From the NCBI GenBank assembly GCA_942493375.1, contig OW818698.1, forward strand, positions 6,448,001 to 6,512,000: a DNA stretch of 64,000 bases. The letters run 5' to 3'. Of the stretch, positions 27,101 to 35,160 are shown one piece after another. The notes beneath the pieces are model-generated. The model was not told the DNA's origin. It saw only the letters and a list, made by a program, of their open reading frames with translations, and made no database searches. This DNA is from G942493375 sp942493375 (GTDB taxonomy: Bacteria; Armatimonadota; UBA5829). Position 1 is the first letter of the stretch; every line of letters begins with the position of its first letter. The position numbers and the translations under genes were made by a program.

Positions 27101-27336
27101 TTGTCATTCCAAGCCATCTTTACGTTAACAGGCCTTGGGAACAGCGAACCACTCACTTCGATGAAACCACATACACCGGCAGATTCATCCCACTCACCCG
27201 GACTAATTTTACCATCGATCACAGGTGATGTGTTTATCCATGGAATAGCAATAGTCGGTCGGATGTCATTGGTCTGTGCTATTGCGTGTGAACAGATGAA
27301 TAACACCATGACAGTTATGATGAGTGAGTGTTTCAA
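24166..27336 (-). CDS. Secreted CBM9-like / DUF6067-like TIM-barrel protein, copy 1
   Basis: 1,056 residues with a signal peptide (1-20, ending SHAIAQ). The N-terminal module (about 25-215) has SPVIDGKISPGEWDESAGV, DDAVEVFLQ and DQWSFNLCRDFKDP, the pattern of CBM9-like/DOMON carbohydrate-binding domains. A central beta-rich region (about 220-590) carries GWFAEGKMNW, as in DUF6067/GH123-N-like proteins. A predicted TIM barrel (about 640-930) holds AIYMDWGN and YVEGEYAAV, candidate acidic residues. A beta domain ends the protein. The start is TTG at 27336 with AGGAG upstream. It follows copy 2 by 14 bases and is probably in one operon with the LacI-type regulator. Activity unknown. Confidence 0.82.
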   Translation of the reverse strand: MKHSLIITVMVLFICSHAIAQTNDIRPTIAIPWINTSPVIDGKISPGEWDESAGVCGFIEVSGSLFPRPVNVKMAWNDNGLFVSFVSVQNSIKTTSGIKNDDDSVAGDDAVEVFLQAKQGRYCHFITNSAGAKYDALVNDPAWDSGWQTASTIDGNKLTVEVFIPYSTELPKPVDGDQWSFNLCRDFKDPVGWTSLAPMDGTFHNPKSFGILKFIRNIPSVSMESIDIPKPSGSSMKLNIKSPTAATLSLKWQAVQVADGKGLGSGTSQLQVESNVARTFEIPLVAPVPPVVGKKNELSFTISNADGTILQQRYIPFVIAEDMTFKLTPDRKEQKVYVVADITGLRSKSIGNLKAAANIKDASGIILKSTPVVDVAGNTVKLDIDMSGLVDGKYTTTVDISSTDGSVLGSKSAIFTRLEHPDWKNNQIGLDDNVPAPWIPLKLNGSKLSCWNRTYDFGKGAFPATILSGSSKLLSAPMLLNGVANNKPIKWKFTSSKAISVTKSTIVFIRKQESEYVSMSSKITCDFDGMMRFDVTLTPKCRNTRIDRLALQIPISGNFSKYLYGSSDPYNKDLIGKLNTPWSSDFIPGLWVGSETTGIGWFAEGKMNWNQTKPDKALEIAQNGNSRVMIVNFIDTPTKLNKSITLTFGMQATPTKPFPRPKDWLTYRPVTVLGNKLYFSCWGGETRWGGFPVIGNDKANPGDPGEFDDSAYIASLKSLHDRGFLVPAYLTPATAVTSMPETDYYKLQWEGVPEILTLTDNGQQILLVCSADKDWQDLFIKRLQKFMTKYNNDAIYMDWGNALKCSNIQHDCGYTKPDGTIEGTYPIFALHEMHKRIYKVMRTAKPNSPFVTIGHPVGTMGLPHTNFWQGYVEGEYAAVVVPTPKYNGDYTAFYSPERYTVEFNGRNWGSIPLMLSYVSEPAKSRTVFALALMTGAIAWPANLDKGVELSTWTALDKFGVNNIEEFLPYWANKGAVKWTGGDKVFVTTYRNKGKALLVVSNLGPDAASVDLNLDQKILKTPGLTITDPVSGNKLSENSRSIHIDIPAKDFRLLIVE

Positions 27337-27350
27337 AATGTATCTCCTGT

Positions 27351-30300
27351 TTATTCAACAACCAGCAGTTTGAAATCCTTTGCCGGGATTTCAAGACTAA
27401 TGGTGGGTTTGTTCTCAGACAGTTTTGTTTCGGTTATCGGGTCGGTTATAGTCAAGCCGGTGGTTTTCAGAAGCTTTTGGTTTATAGTAATGCTAACAGC
27501 TGCAGCGTCTGGTCCAAGGTTGGATACAACCAGCATCGCCTTGCCTTTGTTGCGATAGGTTGTGATAAAAACTTTATCTCCTCCGGTCCATTTGACCGCA
27601 CCTTTATTGTCCCAGTAAGGGAGGAACTCTTCTATCTTGTCTACTCCGAACTTGTCCAGTGCATTCCAGGTGCTTATCTGGGTGCTCCAATCAAGATACG
27701 CGGGCCAGACAACAGCTCCGGTCATTAAAGCCATAGCGAAGATTGTTCTGCTTTTGGCTGGTTCAGATACATAAGCCATGAAAAGCGGAATTGAACCCCA
27801 GTTACGACCGTTGTATTCTGCGGTGAACCTTTCAGGTGTGTAGAATGCAGTGTAGTCCCCGGCATATTTTGGGCCACGGATATCTACGTTGATATATTCA
27901 CCCTCAACATAGGCATCCCAGAAATTGGTGTGCGGCAGGCACATTGCTCCAACTGGGTGTGCCAGAGTTACCAGCGGAGACTTGGGCTTGGCTGCTTTCA
28001 TTACCTTATAGATGCGTTTGTGGAGCTCGTGCATAGCGAATATCGGCCAGGTGGCTTCACGAGTGCCATCCGGGTTTGTATACCCGCAGCCATGCTCTGC
28101 ATTGGAGCATCTCTGGCAGTATGACCAGTCCATATAGGTTGCATCGACATCGTATTTATTCATAAATTGCTGCAGGCGTTTGATATAAAGGTCCTGCCAG
28201 TCTTTGTCAGCCCCGCAGACCAGGACTATCTCCTGACCGGTGTCCGTGCCGGTGACGATTTCCGGAGTGTTTTTCCACTGCTCTCTATAGTAAATTAGCT
28301 CCGGCATATCGGTTACGGCGGTTGCCGGGTTTAGATACATCGGCAGTGTGAGTCCTCTGGCTCTGAGTTTCTTCTGACCTTCTATAAATCCCTTGTCATC
28401 GAACTCATTGGGGTCACCAGATTTTGCTTTGTGATTGCCTATAATCGGGAAGCCTTCCCAGCGTGTATCTCCACCCCATCCGCAGAAGAACAGCTTGTTC
28501 CCGACCATCTCCACGGGTCTGAACGTCAGCCAGTCTTTTGGTCTTGGGAAGGGCTTAGTAGGAGTTGCCTGCATACCGAAAGTCAGAGTAATGGGCTTAA
28601 TCAGGTTTGTATCGGTGTCAACGAAGTTCACAATCAGGACTCTACTGGTCCCCTGTTGGACTACTTCCAGGGCTTTCCCTGGTTGTGTCTGGTTCCAGTT
28701 CATCTTGCCTTCAGCAAACCATCCTATGCCGGTTGAAGCGTTTCCTATCCACATTCCAGGTTGGAACTCTGATCTCCAGGGAGTGTCCAGCTTGCCGATC
28801 ATATCTTTACTTGTCGGTTGAGTAGCACCCTTGCCTCCTCCGAATGTGTAGGCGTAGTTGTAGTGGTATTTGGCGAACTGCTCAGGGATTGGCACTCGCA
28901 GTGCCAGTTTATTGATCTTAACGCCGGGTTTTGCAGGTTTAAGAGTAACATCAAATCTGATCATACCATCGAAATCGCAGGTGATTTTAGATGACATCAG
29001 GATGGTGTCAGTTTTTTGCTGTTTTAATAAAACTACAGTGCCTTTAGCTTTTGAAATAGTTTTTGAACTCACTGGCTTCCAGCGGAGCCTCTTACCGTCA
29101 ACTGCACCGTCAAGAATCATTGGACCGGCGAGAAGCTCTTTGCCTCCTGCGGTTATTCGGGCAAGAAGACCATTTGTTCCGAAGTCATAGTTACGGTTCC
29201 AGCAGGACAATTTGCTGCCGGTAAGCTTTAGGGGAATCCAGGGAAATGGGACATTGTCATCCAGCCCGATCTTGCTGCCTTTCCAGTCAGGAAGCTCATA
29301 TCTGCTCATAATGGCACTCTTTGTGCCGACTAGTTGACCATCTTCTGATGATATATCAACCGTGATACCATAGTTTCCATCGTTGAGTCCTGACATATCC
29401 AGCGTGATTACGGCTGACTGTCCATCGACATCGACTGGGTTACACGTTTTTAAAACTTTGCCCGATGAGTCATTTAAGTTTGCAATTGCTCGCAGTTTAC
29501 CTGAAGCTTTTCCTTTTAGTCCGGTAGTATCGACGGTTACTGTGACATTCTGCAACTTGCGGTTGGGTTGTATTTTTAATGATACATCCTCTGACGGGAC
29601 GAAGCCGATCACTCTTTTTTGCAACAGCGTGCCGTCAGTTGACGATATTTCAATGGACAATCTGTGGTTCTTTCCTGTTATCGGAGGAACCGGCACTACC
29701 AGCGGTATTTCGATATCACTCAAGTTATCGGCTTTAATAGTTGATTGAACTTCTCCGGAACCAAGTCCCTGCCCAGTCTCAACAGCTGTCGCGCTCCATT
29801 TGATCTTTATTGACTTATCTGCAGTAGATATTGCTTTCAACCTCAGAGATGATCCATTCACCCTTGGGGTATCGAGAGACACTATTGAAACGCCTGGAAT
29901 GTTCTTAACAAAACGGATTTTGCCGAATGCAGATGGGTTGTGGAATGATCCGCCCATCGAAGCTAACGATGTCCAGCCTATCGGGTCTTTGAAGTCTCTG
30001 CACAGATTGAAGCTCCATTCATCTCCCGCATTTGGTTTGGGGACTTCGCTGGAGTAGGGGATGAATATTTCTACTGTCCATGTGTTTCCGGATACAGCTG
30101 AAGCAGTCACCCAATTGCAGTTCCAGCTTGCATCAGTCCCCCGCGCGTCATATTTTGCGCCGATAGAGTTTGCTATGAAGTGGTTGTAGGTGTTTGGTTT
30201 AGATTGCAGAAAAATCTCAACGGCATCATCGGATGACACTAAAGCATCGGTGCTATCTGCGGAGTTTTCAGCTCGAAGACTGTTCTGCGAGGTGACGAAG

Positions 30301-30548
30301 CATATATATAATCCTGTGGCACTCCAAGCCAGTTTGGCACTCACAGGCTTAGGGAACAGGTTGCCGTTCTCTCCGATAAAGCCCCACACTCCCGCAGTAG
30401 CATCCCATTCGGCATTGTCAATATGCCCATCGATTACAGGAGCCTTCTGAACGTATGGAACAGCCAGGAATGGTCTCATATCTGACTGAGCAAAAGACAC
30501 AGAACTAAGTGTGATTGTCAGAAGACCCAGGATTGATAGCAGCTTCAT
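27351..30548 (-). CDS. Secreted CBM9-like / DUF6067-like TIM-barrel protein, copy 2
   Basis: 1,065 residues, collinear with the downstream paralogue over its whole length: signal peptide (1-20, ending VSFAQ), CBM9-like domain (APVIDGHIDNAEWDATAGV, DDAVEIFLQS, DEWSFNLCRDFKDP), middle beta region with GWFAEGKMNWNQT, TIM barrel with TYMDWSYCQRCSNAEHGCGY and AYVEGEYINV, and the C-terminal SNLGPDAAAVSI. The Cys residues in the barrel segment (CQRC and HGCGY) are partly conserved in copy 1 (CSNIQHDCGY) and could form disulphides. The ATG at 30548 has GGAGG a few bases upstream. It lies 31 bases after the regulator gene. Confidence 0.82.
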   Translation of the reverse strand: MKLLSILGLLTITLSSVSFAQSDMRPFLAVPYVQKAPVIDGHIDNAEWDATAGVWGFIGENGNLFPKPVSAKLAWSATGLYICFVTSQNSLRAENSADSTDALVSSDDAVEIFLQSKPNTYNHFIANSIGAKYDARGTDASWNCNWVTASAVSGNTWTVEIFIPYSSEVPKPNAGDEWSFNLCRDFKDPIGWTSLASMGGSFHNPSAFGKIRFVKNIPGVSIVSLDTPRVNGSSLRLKAISTADKSIKIKWSATAVETGQGLGSGEVQSTIKADNLSDIEIPLVVPVPPITGKNHRLSIEISSTDGTLLQKRVIGFVPSEDVSLKIQPNRKLQNVTVTVDTTGLKGKASGKLRAIANLNDSSGKVLKTCNPVDVDGQSAVITLDMSGLNDGNYGITVDISSEDGQLVGTKSAIMSRYELPDWKGSKIGLDDNVPFPWIPLKLTGSKLSCWNRNYDFGTNGLLARITAGGKELLAGPMILDGAVDGKRLRWKPVSSKTISKAKGTVVLLKQQKTDTILMSSKITCDFDGMIRFDVTLKPAKPGVKINKLALRVPIPEQFAKYHYNYAYTFGGGKGATQPTSKDMIGKLDTPWRSEFQPGMWIGNASTGIGWFAEGKMNWNQTQPGKALEVVQQGTSRVLIVNFVDTDTNLIKPITLTFGMQATPTKPFPRPKDWLTFRPVEMVGNKLFFCGWGGDTRWEGFPIIGNHKAKSGDPNEFDDKGFIEGQKKLRARGLTLPMYLNPATAVTDMPELIYYREQWKNTPEIVTGTDTGQEIVLVCGADKDWQDLYIKRLQQFMNKYDVDATYMDWSYCQRCSNAEHGCGYTNPDGTREATWPIFAMHELHKRIYKVMKAAKPKSPLVTLAHPVGAMCLPHTNFWDAYVEGEYINVDIRGPKYAGDYTAFYTPERFTAEYNGRNWGSIPLFMAYVSEPAKSRTIFAMALMTGAVVWPAYLDWSTQISTWNALDKFGVDKIEEFLPYWDNKGAVKWTGGDKVFITTYRNKGKAMLVVSNLGPDAAAVSITINQKLLKTTGLTITDPITETKLSENKPTISLEIPAKDFKLLVVE

Positions 30549-30579
30549 TTAACAACCTCCGCAGGTACGACTCATTCCA

Positions 30580-31581
30580 TTATTGCCGTGTTGTGGATTC
30601 ATTTATTACCAGATATGGCGTCAACACCAGACTCTGATGTGGTGTATCGGTATCACTCATCCGTCTCTTTAAAAACTCCCAGGCTGTTTCTGCCATTTGG
30701 GTGATTGGTGTAGCTATGGTTGTTATAGTTGGAATGGTGAACTGGACATCCATTATTCCGTCACATCCGGCGACTACTAGATCATCAGGCACGCGTAACC
30801 CGTAGTCTTTGAGTGCTCTGCAGGCACCGATCGCTCTGTCGTCGTTGTGTGCAAATATCGCGTTTGGAACATCATGTTGCTTTACATATTCAAGCGTAGC
30901 ATTTCTTGCTGCTTCCCTGGAGCTTCCATCAGCATATATGAACTCCGGGTCTAGACCTGCAGCTTTAAGGGTAGCCAGATATGCCATTCCGCGCGGTTGT
31001 ATAGTGTAGTCTGTGATTTGGTCGATTAGATATACTATTTTCTTGCAGCCAGTATCTATAAGATGACTGATCAACTCAACTGTGCCAGAATAAAGATCAA
31101 GCCCTACATGGTCTACATCCGCGCAGTAGTCCGCTCCGATACTGACAAACGGCAGCGGTTTGCTACCCGGTGCGGGAGCGTTTTTGATCACATAATCCGG
31201 GTTTGCCATGCTGATTACCCCGTCTACCGGCCAGCCCTGGTCAAGCAGTCCTGATTTCAGTTCAGCTGGGTCTTTGAAGAAAGTATCATACCCATCAGCC
31301 CTCAGGATATCGTGCAGGGTCCTGGATACTTCAACATTGTAGGATTGGAACGGAGGTATTTGTATCTCTATTAGGTTGGTCTTGCCTGTAGCCAGAGTCC
31401 GGGCTGCACGGTTTACCGTGTAACCCATCAATTTTGCTACTTCCTGTATCTTGTTCCTGGTCTTTTCAGAGATAAATGGATCATCTGCTCTGTTCAAGAC
31501 GCGAGATACCGTAGCAGTAGAAAAACCGGCCTCTGTAGCTATGTCTTTAATGGTCGTTCGCAATGTATATAACCTATGCAA
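30580..31581 (-). CDS. LacI-family transcriptional regulator
   Basis: About 333 residues. An N-terminal helix-turn-helix TIKDIATEAGFSTATVSRVL and the hinge region (RAARTLATGKTN) are followed by a periplasmic-binding-protein-like sugar-binding core, with FVSIGADYCADVDHVG and IFAHNDDRAIGACRALKDYGLRVPDD. It probably represses its own operon, which includes the two CBM9-like genes downstream, and responds to an unidentified sugar. The start is a TTG, either at 31581 or at 31563 (MRTTIKDIA), the latter closer to the usual family N-terminus; neither has a strong SD. A promoter and a palindrome lie just upstream. Confidence 0.9.
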   Translation of the reverse strand: MHRLYTLRTTIKDIATEAGFSTATVSRVLNRADDPFISEKTRNKIQEVAKLMGYTVNRAARTLATGKTNLIEIQIPPFQSYNVEVSRTLHDILRADGYDTFFKDPAELKSGLLDQGWPVDGVISMANPDYVIKNAPAPGSKPLPFVSIGADYCADVDHVGLDLYSGTVELISHLIDTGCKKIVYLIDQITDYTIQPRGMAYLATLKAAGLDPEFIYADGSSREAARNATLEYVKQHDVPNAIFAHNDDRAIGACRALKDYGLRVPDDLVVAGCDGIMDVQFTIPTITTIATPITQMAETAWEFLKRRMSDTDTPHQSLVLTPYLVINESTTRQ

Positions 31582-31601
31582 GCGTATAACCGCAACCGCT
31601 T
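31580..31601. promoter_or_regulatory. Candidate LacI-type operator
   Basis: AAGCG at 31580-31584 and CGCTT at 31597-31601 form a 22-base inverted repeat placed just downstream of the expected transcription start. This is a natural position for autorepression. It is not tested, and a second operator copy was not found in the window. Confidence 0.45.
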
Positions 31602-31611
31602 AACTAGAAAC

Positions 31612-31640
31612 AGTATAGCGACTACAATTTGGATTGTCAA
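31612..31640 (-). promoter_or_regulatory. Sigma-70-type promoter for the lacI/CBM9-like operon
   Basis: Read on the minus strand: TTGACA (31640-31635), a 17-base spacer, and TATACT (31617-31612). This is close to the sigma-70 consensus. Transcription would start near 31604, just before the palindrome at 31580-31601. Confidence 0.75.
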
Positions 31641-31668
31641 CGGAGTTTTACATAGGGATATGGATATA

Positions 31669-31806
31669 AATGAACCGCGAATCACGCGAAAGCACGCGAA
31701 AAAGAAACAATTCATATTGTAGGAATATTGTTATCCTTCATTGCATTCAGGATGACAAAACAGCCATTTTCTCTTTCGCGTAATTTGGCGCGTTTCGCGG
31801 TTCATT
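31669..31806. repeat. MITE-like element with long imperfect inverted repeats
   Basis: AATGAACCGCGAA (31669-31681) is perfectly complementary to TTCGCGGTTCATT (31794-31806). The complementarity continues inward imperfectly through ACGCG and ACGCGAAA-AGAAA blocks for about 40 bases per arm. The ~60-base centre contains no frame of note. It fills most of the gap between the lacI promoter and the araB stop codon. Confidence 0.6.
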
Positions 31807-31812
31807 AAAAAA

Positions 31813-33480
31813 CTAGCGGTGCTGTTGTTCTTTTATCTGTTTCAGATGTTTCATTACATCGTTTTCTCCTCGACCGAAGTAGTCGTGGAGTTTTTTGTAT
31901 TCGTTGAAAAGCGCTGAATAGATTGCGTGAGATTCTGCGTTGGGTTTGAATGTCTGGTCTTTGACCCTTGCCATAGCTACTGCTGCCTGGTTGATGTCGT
32001 CCCAGCCTCCTTCAGTTTTCCCGGCAGCAACTGCTCCCCACATTGCAGAACCCAGTGCGCAGGTCTGCGGAGATGCGGCTACTTTGAATTCCCGGTTAGT
32101 GACATCGGCGTATATCTGCATAAGCATTTCGTTACGCTCCGGCAGGCCACCGCATGCGACGATTTCATCTACAGCGACTCCATTGGATTCAAATGCCTGG
32201 ATTATTACATTCGTCCCAAATGCTGTGGATTCGATCAGGGCACGGTAAATCTCTTCGGGTTTAGTTGCCAGGGTCATTCCGAGCATCATACCGGTAAGGT
32301 CGACATCCACCAGCACGCTTCGGTTGCCATTCCACCAGTCCAGAGCTAATAAACCGCTCTGCCCGGGTTTAAGCAGGGATGCTTTGCGTGTAAGGAGATC
32401 GTGGACGCTTATCCCCAGCTCTTTTGCTTCTTTTTTATAAGCTGCAGGCACGCAGTTTTCTGCAAACCAGGCGAAGTGGTCTCCGACGCAGGACTGTCCA
32501 GCTTCAAAACCGAAGAAACCGGGCAAGATTCCGTCCTCAACATACCCGCACATTCCTTCGACTATCTTAGGCTCTTTGCCCAATACCATGTGGCAGGTGC
32601 TGGTGCCCATTATCATCACCATAATGCCTTCTTTGGTGACGGTTGCGGCGGGGACAGCTACGTGGGCATCTACATTTGCAACTGCAACAGCAATTCCCGG
32701 ACGAAGTCCCATTTTTGCGGCCATTTCAGAGGTGAGTTCACCAGCCTTGGCCCCGATTGGGTATATATTCCGGCTGAGCTTTTCATCTACGACGTTTTCA
32801 AATCCTGGATTTAGAGCTTTGAAGAATTCTTTGCGAGGGTAACCTGAGGCTTTCTCCCACATCGCCTTGTAACCTGCTGTGCAGGCGTTACGGGCTTCGT
32901 TGCCGGTCATCTGGAGTATCACCCAGTCTGCGGCTTCTATGAGTCTGTCAGCGGCATTATAAACTTCCGGCGCTTCGTCCAGGATTTGCAGAGCTTTAGA
33001 GAAGAACCATTCAGAGCTGATCTTGCCACCATATCTCTTTAGGAAAGCTTCGCCCATTGCAGCGGCGGTCTCGTTAATTTTGTTGGCTTCCGGCTGGGCA
33101 GCGTGATGCTTCCAGAGCTTGACCCATGCGTGCGGATTATTCTCCCACTTTGGATCAAAGCAGAGAGGTTTGCCGGATGCATCTATCGGCAGCATTGTGC
33201 ATGCAGTGAAATCGATACCCAGGCCAATGACATCATCAGCGCTGACTCCGGACTCTTTCAAAACGGCAGGAACAGTGTTTTCTAAACCTCTTATATAATC
33301 CGCAGGATCCTGCAGTGCCCAATCAGGTGGAAGTTTAGCTTTGGAAGTAGGTAGGATGTCGTCAATTACAGCATTGGAATATTCATAAACACTCGTAGCG
33401 ATTTCATTTCCGGTATCTACTTCAACAAGGAGCGCCCGGGCAGATAATGTTCCAAAGTCAATGCCGATAGAGTATTTCAT
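31813..33480 (-). CDS. araB: Ribulokinase (FGGY carbohydrate kinase)
   Basis: 555 residues, cytoplasmic, phosphorylating ribulose (L-ribulose in arabinose breakdown). It has the N-terminal phosphate loop YSIGIDFGTLSARALLV, GLGIDFTACTMLP (typical of AraB), DVDLTGMMLGMTLATKPEEIYRALIEST, and an ATP-binding VACGGLPERN motif near the C-terminus. The length is typical of ribulokinases (about 550). The ATG at 33480 has GAGGT upstream. No araA or araD is nearby, so it is an orphan pathway gene here; the neighbouring lacI operon may or may not be related. Confidence 0.9.
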   Translation of the reverse strand: MKYSIGIDFGTLSARALLVEVDTGNEIATSVYEYSNAVIDDILPTSKAKLPPDWALQDPADYIRGLENTVPAVLKESGVSADDVIGLGIDFTACTMLPIDASGKPLCFDPKWENNPHAWVKLWKHHAAQPEANKINETAAAMGEAFLKRYGGKISSEWFFSKALQILDEAPEVYNAADRLIEAADWVILQMTGNEARNACTAGYKAMWEKASGYPRKEFFKALNPGFENVVDEKLSRNIYPIGAKAGELTSEMAAKMGLRPGIAVAVANVDAHVAVPAATVTKEGIMVMIMGTSTCHMVLGKEPKIVEGMCGYVEDGILPGFFGFEAGQSCVGDHFAWFAENCVPAAYKKEAKELGISVHDLLTRKASLLKPGQSGLLALDWWNGNRSVLVDVDLTGMMLGMTLATKPEEIYRALIESTAFGTNVIIQAFESNGVAVDEIVACGGLPERNEMLMQIYADVTNREFKVAASPQTCALGSAMWGAVAAGKTEGGWDDINQAAVAMARVKDQTFKPNAESHAIYSALFNEYKKLHDYFGRGENDVMKHLKQIKEQQHR

Positions 33481-33607
33481 AGGTACCTCACATATGCATT
33501 ATTAAAGTGGGGAGAAGTCCTGGATAATATGTTTGTATTGGGCGAAACAGGGCTTACAAGAGTAAAGAAGACATCGTGCAAATCCCAAAAATCCTAAAAA
33601 TCGTGTT

Positions 33608-33931
33608 CTATTCTTTGATCTCTCTAACTGCATCGGTAACTGTATGCTTTGTAGCTGCAAAATACAGGCTGATGCCTTTACTTGATACAAGGGAAGCAAC
33701 CACAGACATAAGGAGCAGAAGAATAATGCGCACAAAAAGTTTTATGGCGGATTCCCCCAGCGCTGCTGTGGCGGTACCGGGTATGGCACCTTTGACAGGT
33801 GTCAATGACAGTCCCATACTGCTCGAAGTGAACATTGTGTGGGCACTCTTGAAGACATATACGAGCATGGCAATTCCAGCCAGGAATACCAGAACTCCGA
33901 GAATTCGGCTAAAAAGGTCGTTGTTGCGCAT
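33608..33931 (-). CDS. Small membrane protein of unknown function
   Basis: 107 residues with two predicted membrane helices (about 9-27 and 65-86) separated by a Ser/Thr/Gly-rich loop (SSSMGLSLTPVKGAIPGTA), and a polar C-terminus ending AVREIKE. The ATG at 33931 has GGAGAG closely upstream. A longer frame on the opposite strand (33576-33962) has no such SD and looks like a shadow. No homology is recognised. It is followed after 127 bases by araB on the same strand. Confidence 0.6.
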   Translation of the reverse strand: MRNNDLFSRILGVLVFLAGIAMLVYVFKSAHTMFTSSSMGLSLTPVKGAIPGTATAALGESAIKLFVRIILLLLMSVVASLVSSKGISLYFAATKHTVTDAVREIKE

Positions 33932-34032
33932 CTATCTCTCCGGAACAATCTATACAAGTTGAGCAAACAGTGCTAGGTGTAATCATTAGCTGAATACTAC
34001 CCTAAATCCTTCCTGTTTACCCTATTTTCTCT

Positions 34033-35058
34033 TTACTTGGAAGCGGATTCTGAGTTTCTTCGTAACTGTCCGCATGCTGAGTCCTTAGAGGCACCCCGTT
34101 CGAACCTTTGAGTTACGGATATTCCGCCTGCTTCCAGATGGGCTTTGAAAAGGCTGATCGCTTCATTGCTGGACCTGCGAAATTCGCAGCCGGGAATTGG
34201 ATTATAGGGGATCAGATTGACATGGCAGAGCAATCCTCGCAGTAGTTCGCTCAGTTTGCGGGCGTGTGCAGGGATGTCATTTATGCCGTCAATCATCAGG
34301 TACTCAAAAGTCAGTCTTCTGTGAGTCATTTCAAAATAAGCCCTGCATGCAGCCATCAACTCCCACATCGGGTATTTTGCAGTTGCCGGCATCAGTGTTG
34401 CCCTTAGTTTCTGGTCTGCAGCATGAAGTGATATTGCCAGAGTTGACTGTAACTTGCTTTTTGCCAGCCTGCGTATCTGTGTAGGTATGCCGATTGTTGA
34501 TAGGGTTACGTGCCTGGCGGACAATCCGATTTCATCTTCCAATGTCCCCAGAGCAGCCAGGACATTGTCTACATTCAGCAGCGGTTCTCCCATTCCCATA
34601 AAAACTACATGGGATATCCGATCTTTTGTAAGGTTTGAAGCAGCAATATACTGTCCTATGATCTCGTTGACTGTCAGATTTCTTGTGTATCCTGAAGCCC
34701 CTGTTGCACAGAATACACATCCAAGTGGACATCCAACCTGGGACGAAATACATAAGCTCACTCTGTCTTTGTATGGCAGCAAAACACATTCGATGGTTTC
34801 TCCATCAGCAAGTTTCAGTAAATATTTTATCGTTCCATCTGGGGACTCTGTTTGCCCAACAACCTCCAGTCCGCCGATGACTTCAGGAGTCAACCATGTG
34901 CGGATATTTGCAGGCAGGTTGGTCATCAGTCTTGAGTCCAGTACATTTCTGCCATATATCCAGGTTGCGATTTGCTTGCCTCTGAAAGCAGGATACCCCT
35001 GGAGAACACATGCCTCGCTGATCTGGGTAGTTGTAAGGCCGATTAGTGGCGAGGTCAT
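34033..35058 (-). CDS. rlmN: 23S rRNA (adenine-C2)-methyltransferase RlmN
   Basis: 341 residues. Radical SAM enzyme that methylates C2 of adenosine 2503 in 23S rRNA (and A37 of some tRNAs in well-studied species). The CxxxCxxC cluster motif is Cys110, Cys114 and Cys117. MGMGEPLLN is the SAM-binding GEP motif, LAISLHAADQKLR follows, and Cys329 in DSACGQLR is the C-terminal cysteine that carries the methyl intermediate. All functional cysteines are therefore present. The ATG at 35058 has AGGAG upstream. Confidence 0.96.
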   Translation of the reverse strand: MTSPLIGLTTTQISEACVLQGYPAFRGKQIATWIYGRNVLDSRLMTNLPANIRTWLTPEVIGGLEVVGQTESPDGTIKYLLKLADGETIECVLLPYKDRVSLCISSQVGCPLGCVFCATGASGYTRNLTVNEIIGQYIAASNLTKDRISHVVFMGMGEPLLNVDNVLAALGTLEDEIGLSARHVTLSTIGIPTQIRRLAKSKLQSTLAISLHAADQKLRATLMPATAKYPMWELMAACRAYFEMTHRRLTFEYLMIDGINDIPAHARKLSELLRGLLCHVNLIPYNPIPGCEFRRSSNEAISLFKAHLEAGGISVTQRFERGASKDSACGQLRRNSESASK

Positions 35059-35160
35059 TTGTTAATATCTCCTGTAGGTTCAAGTGTATACTGGCTACAT
35101 TTATTGGTGAATGCCAGCGGTGTTTGTCTGTTATGTCTATTCATGCGCCGAGTTTGCGTA

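Noticed and set aside
31669..31806. CRISPR-like repeat array
   Set aside because: Only inverted arms are present; there are no regularly spaced direct repeats and no cas gene in the window.
33576..33962. A 128-codon plus-strand frame opposite the small membrane protein
   Set aside because: The minus-strand frame has a good SD and two clear membrane helices; the plus frame has neither.
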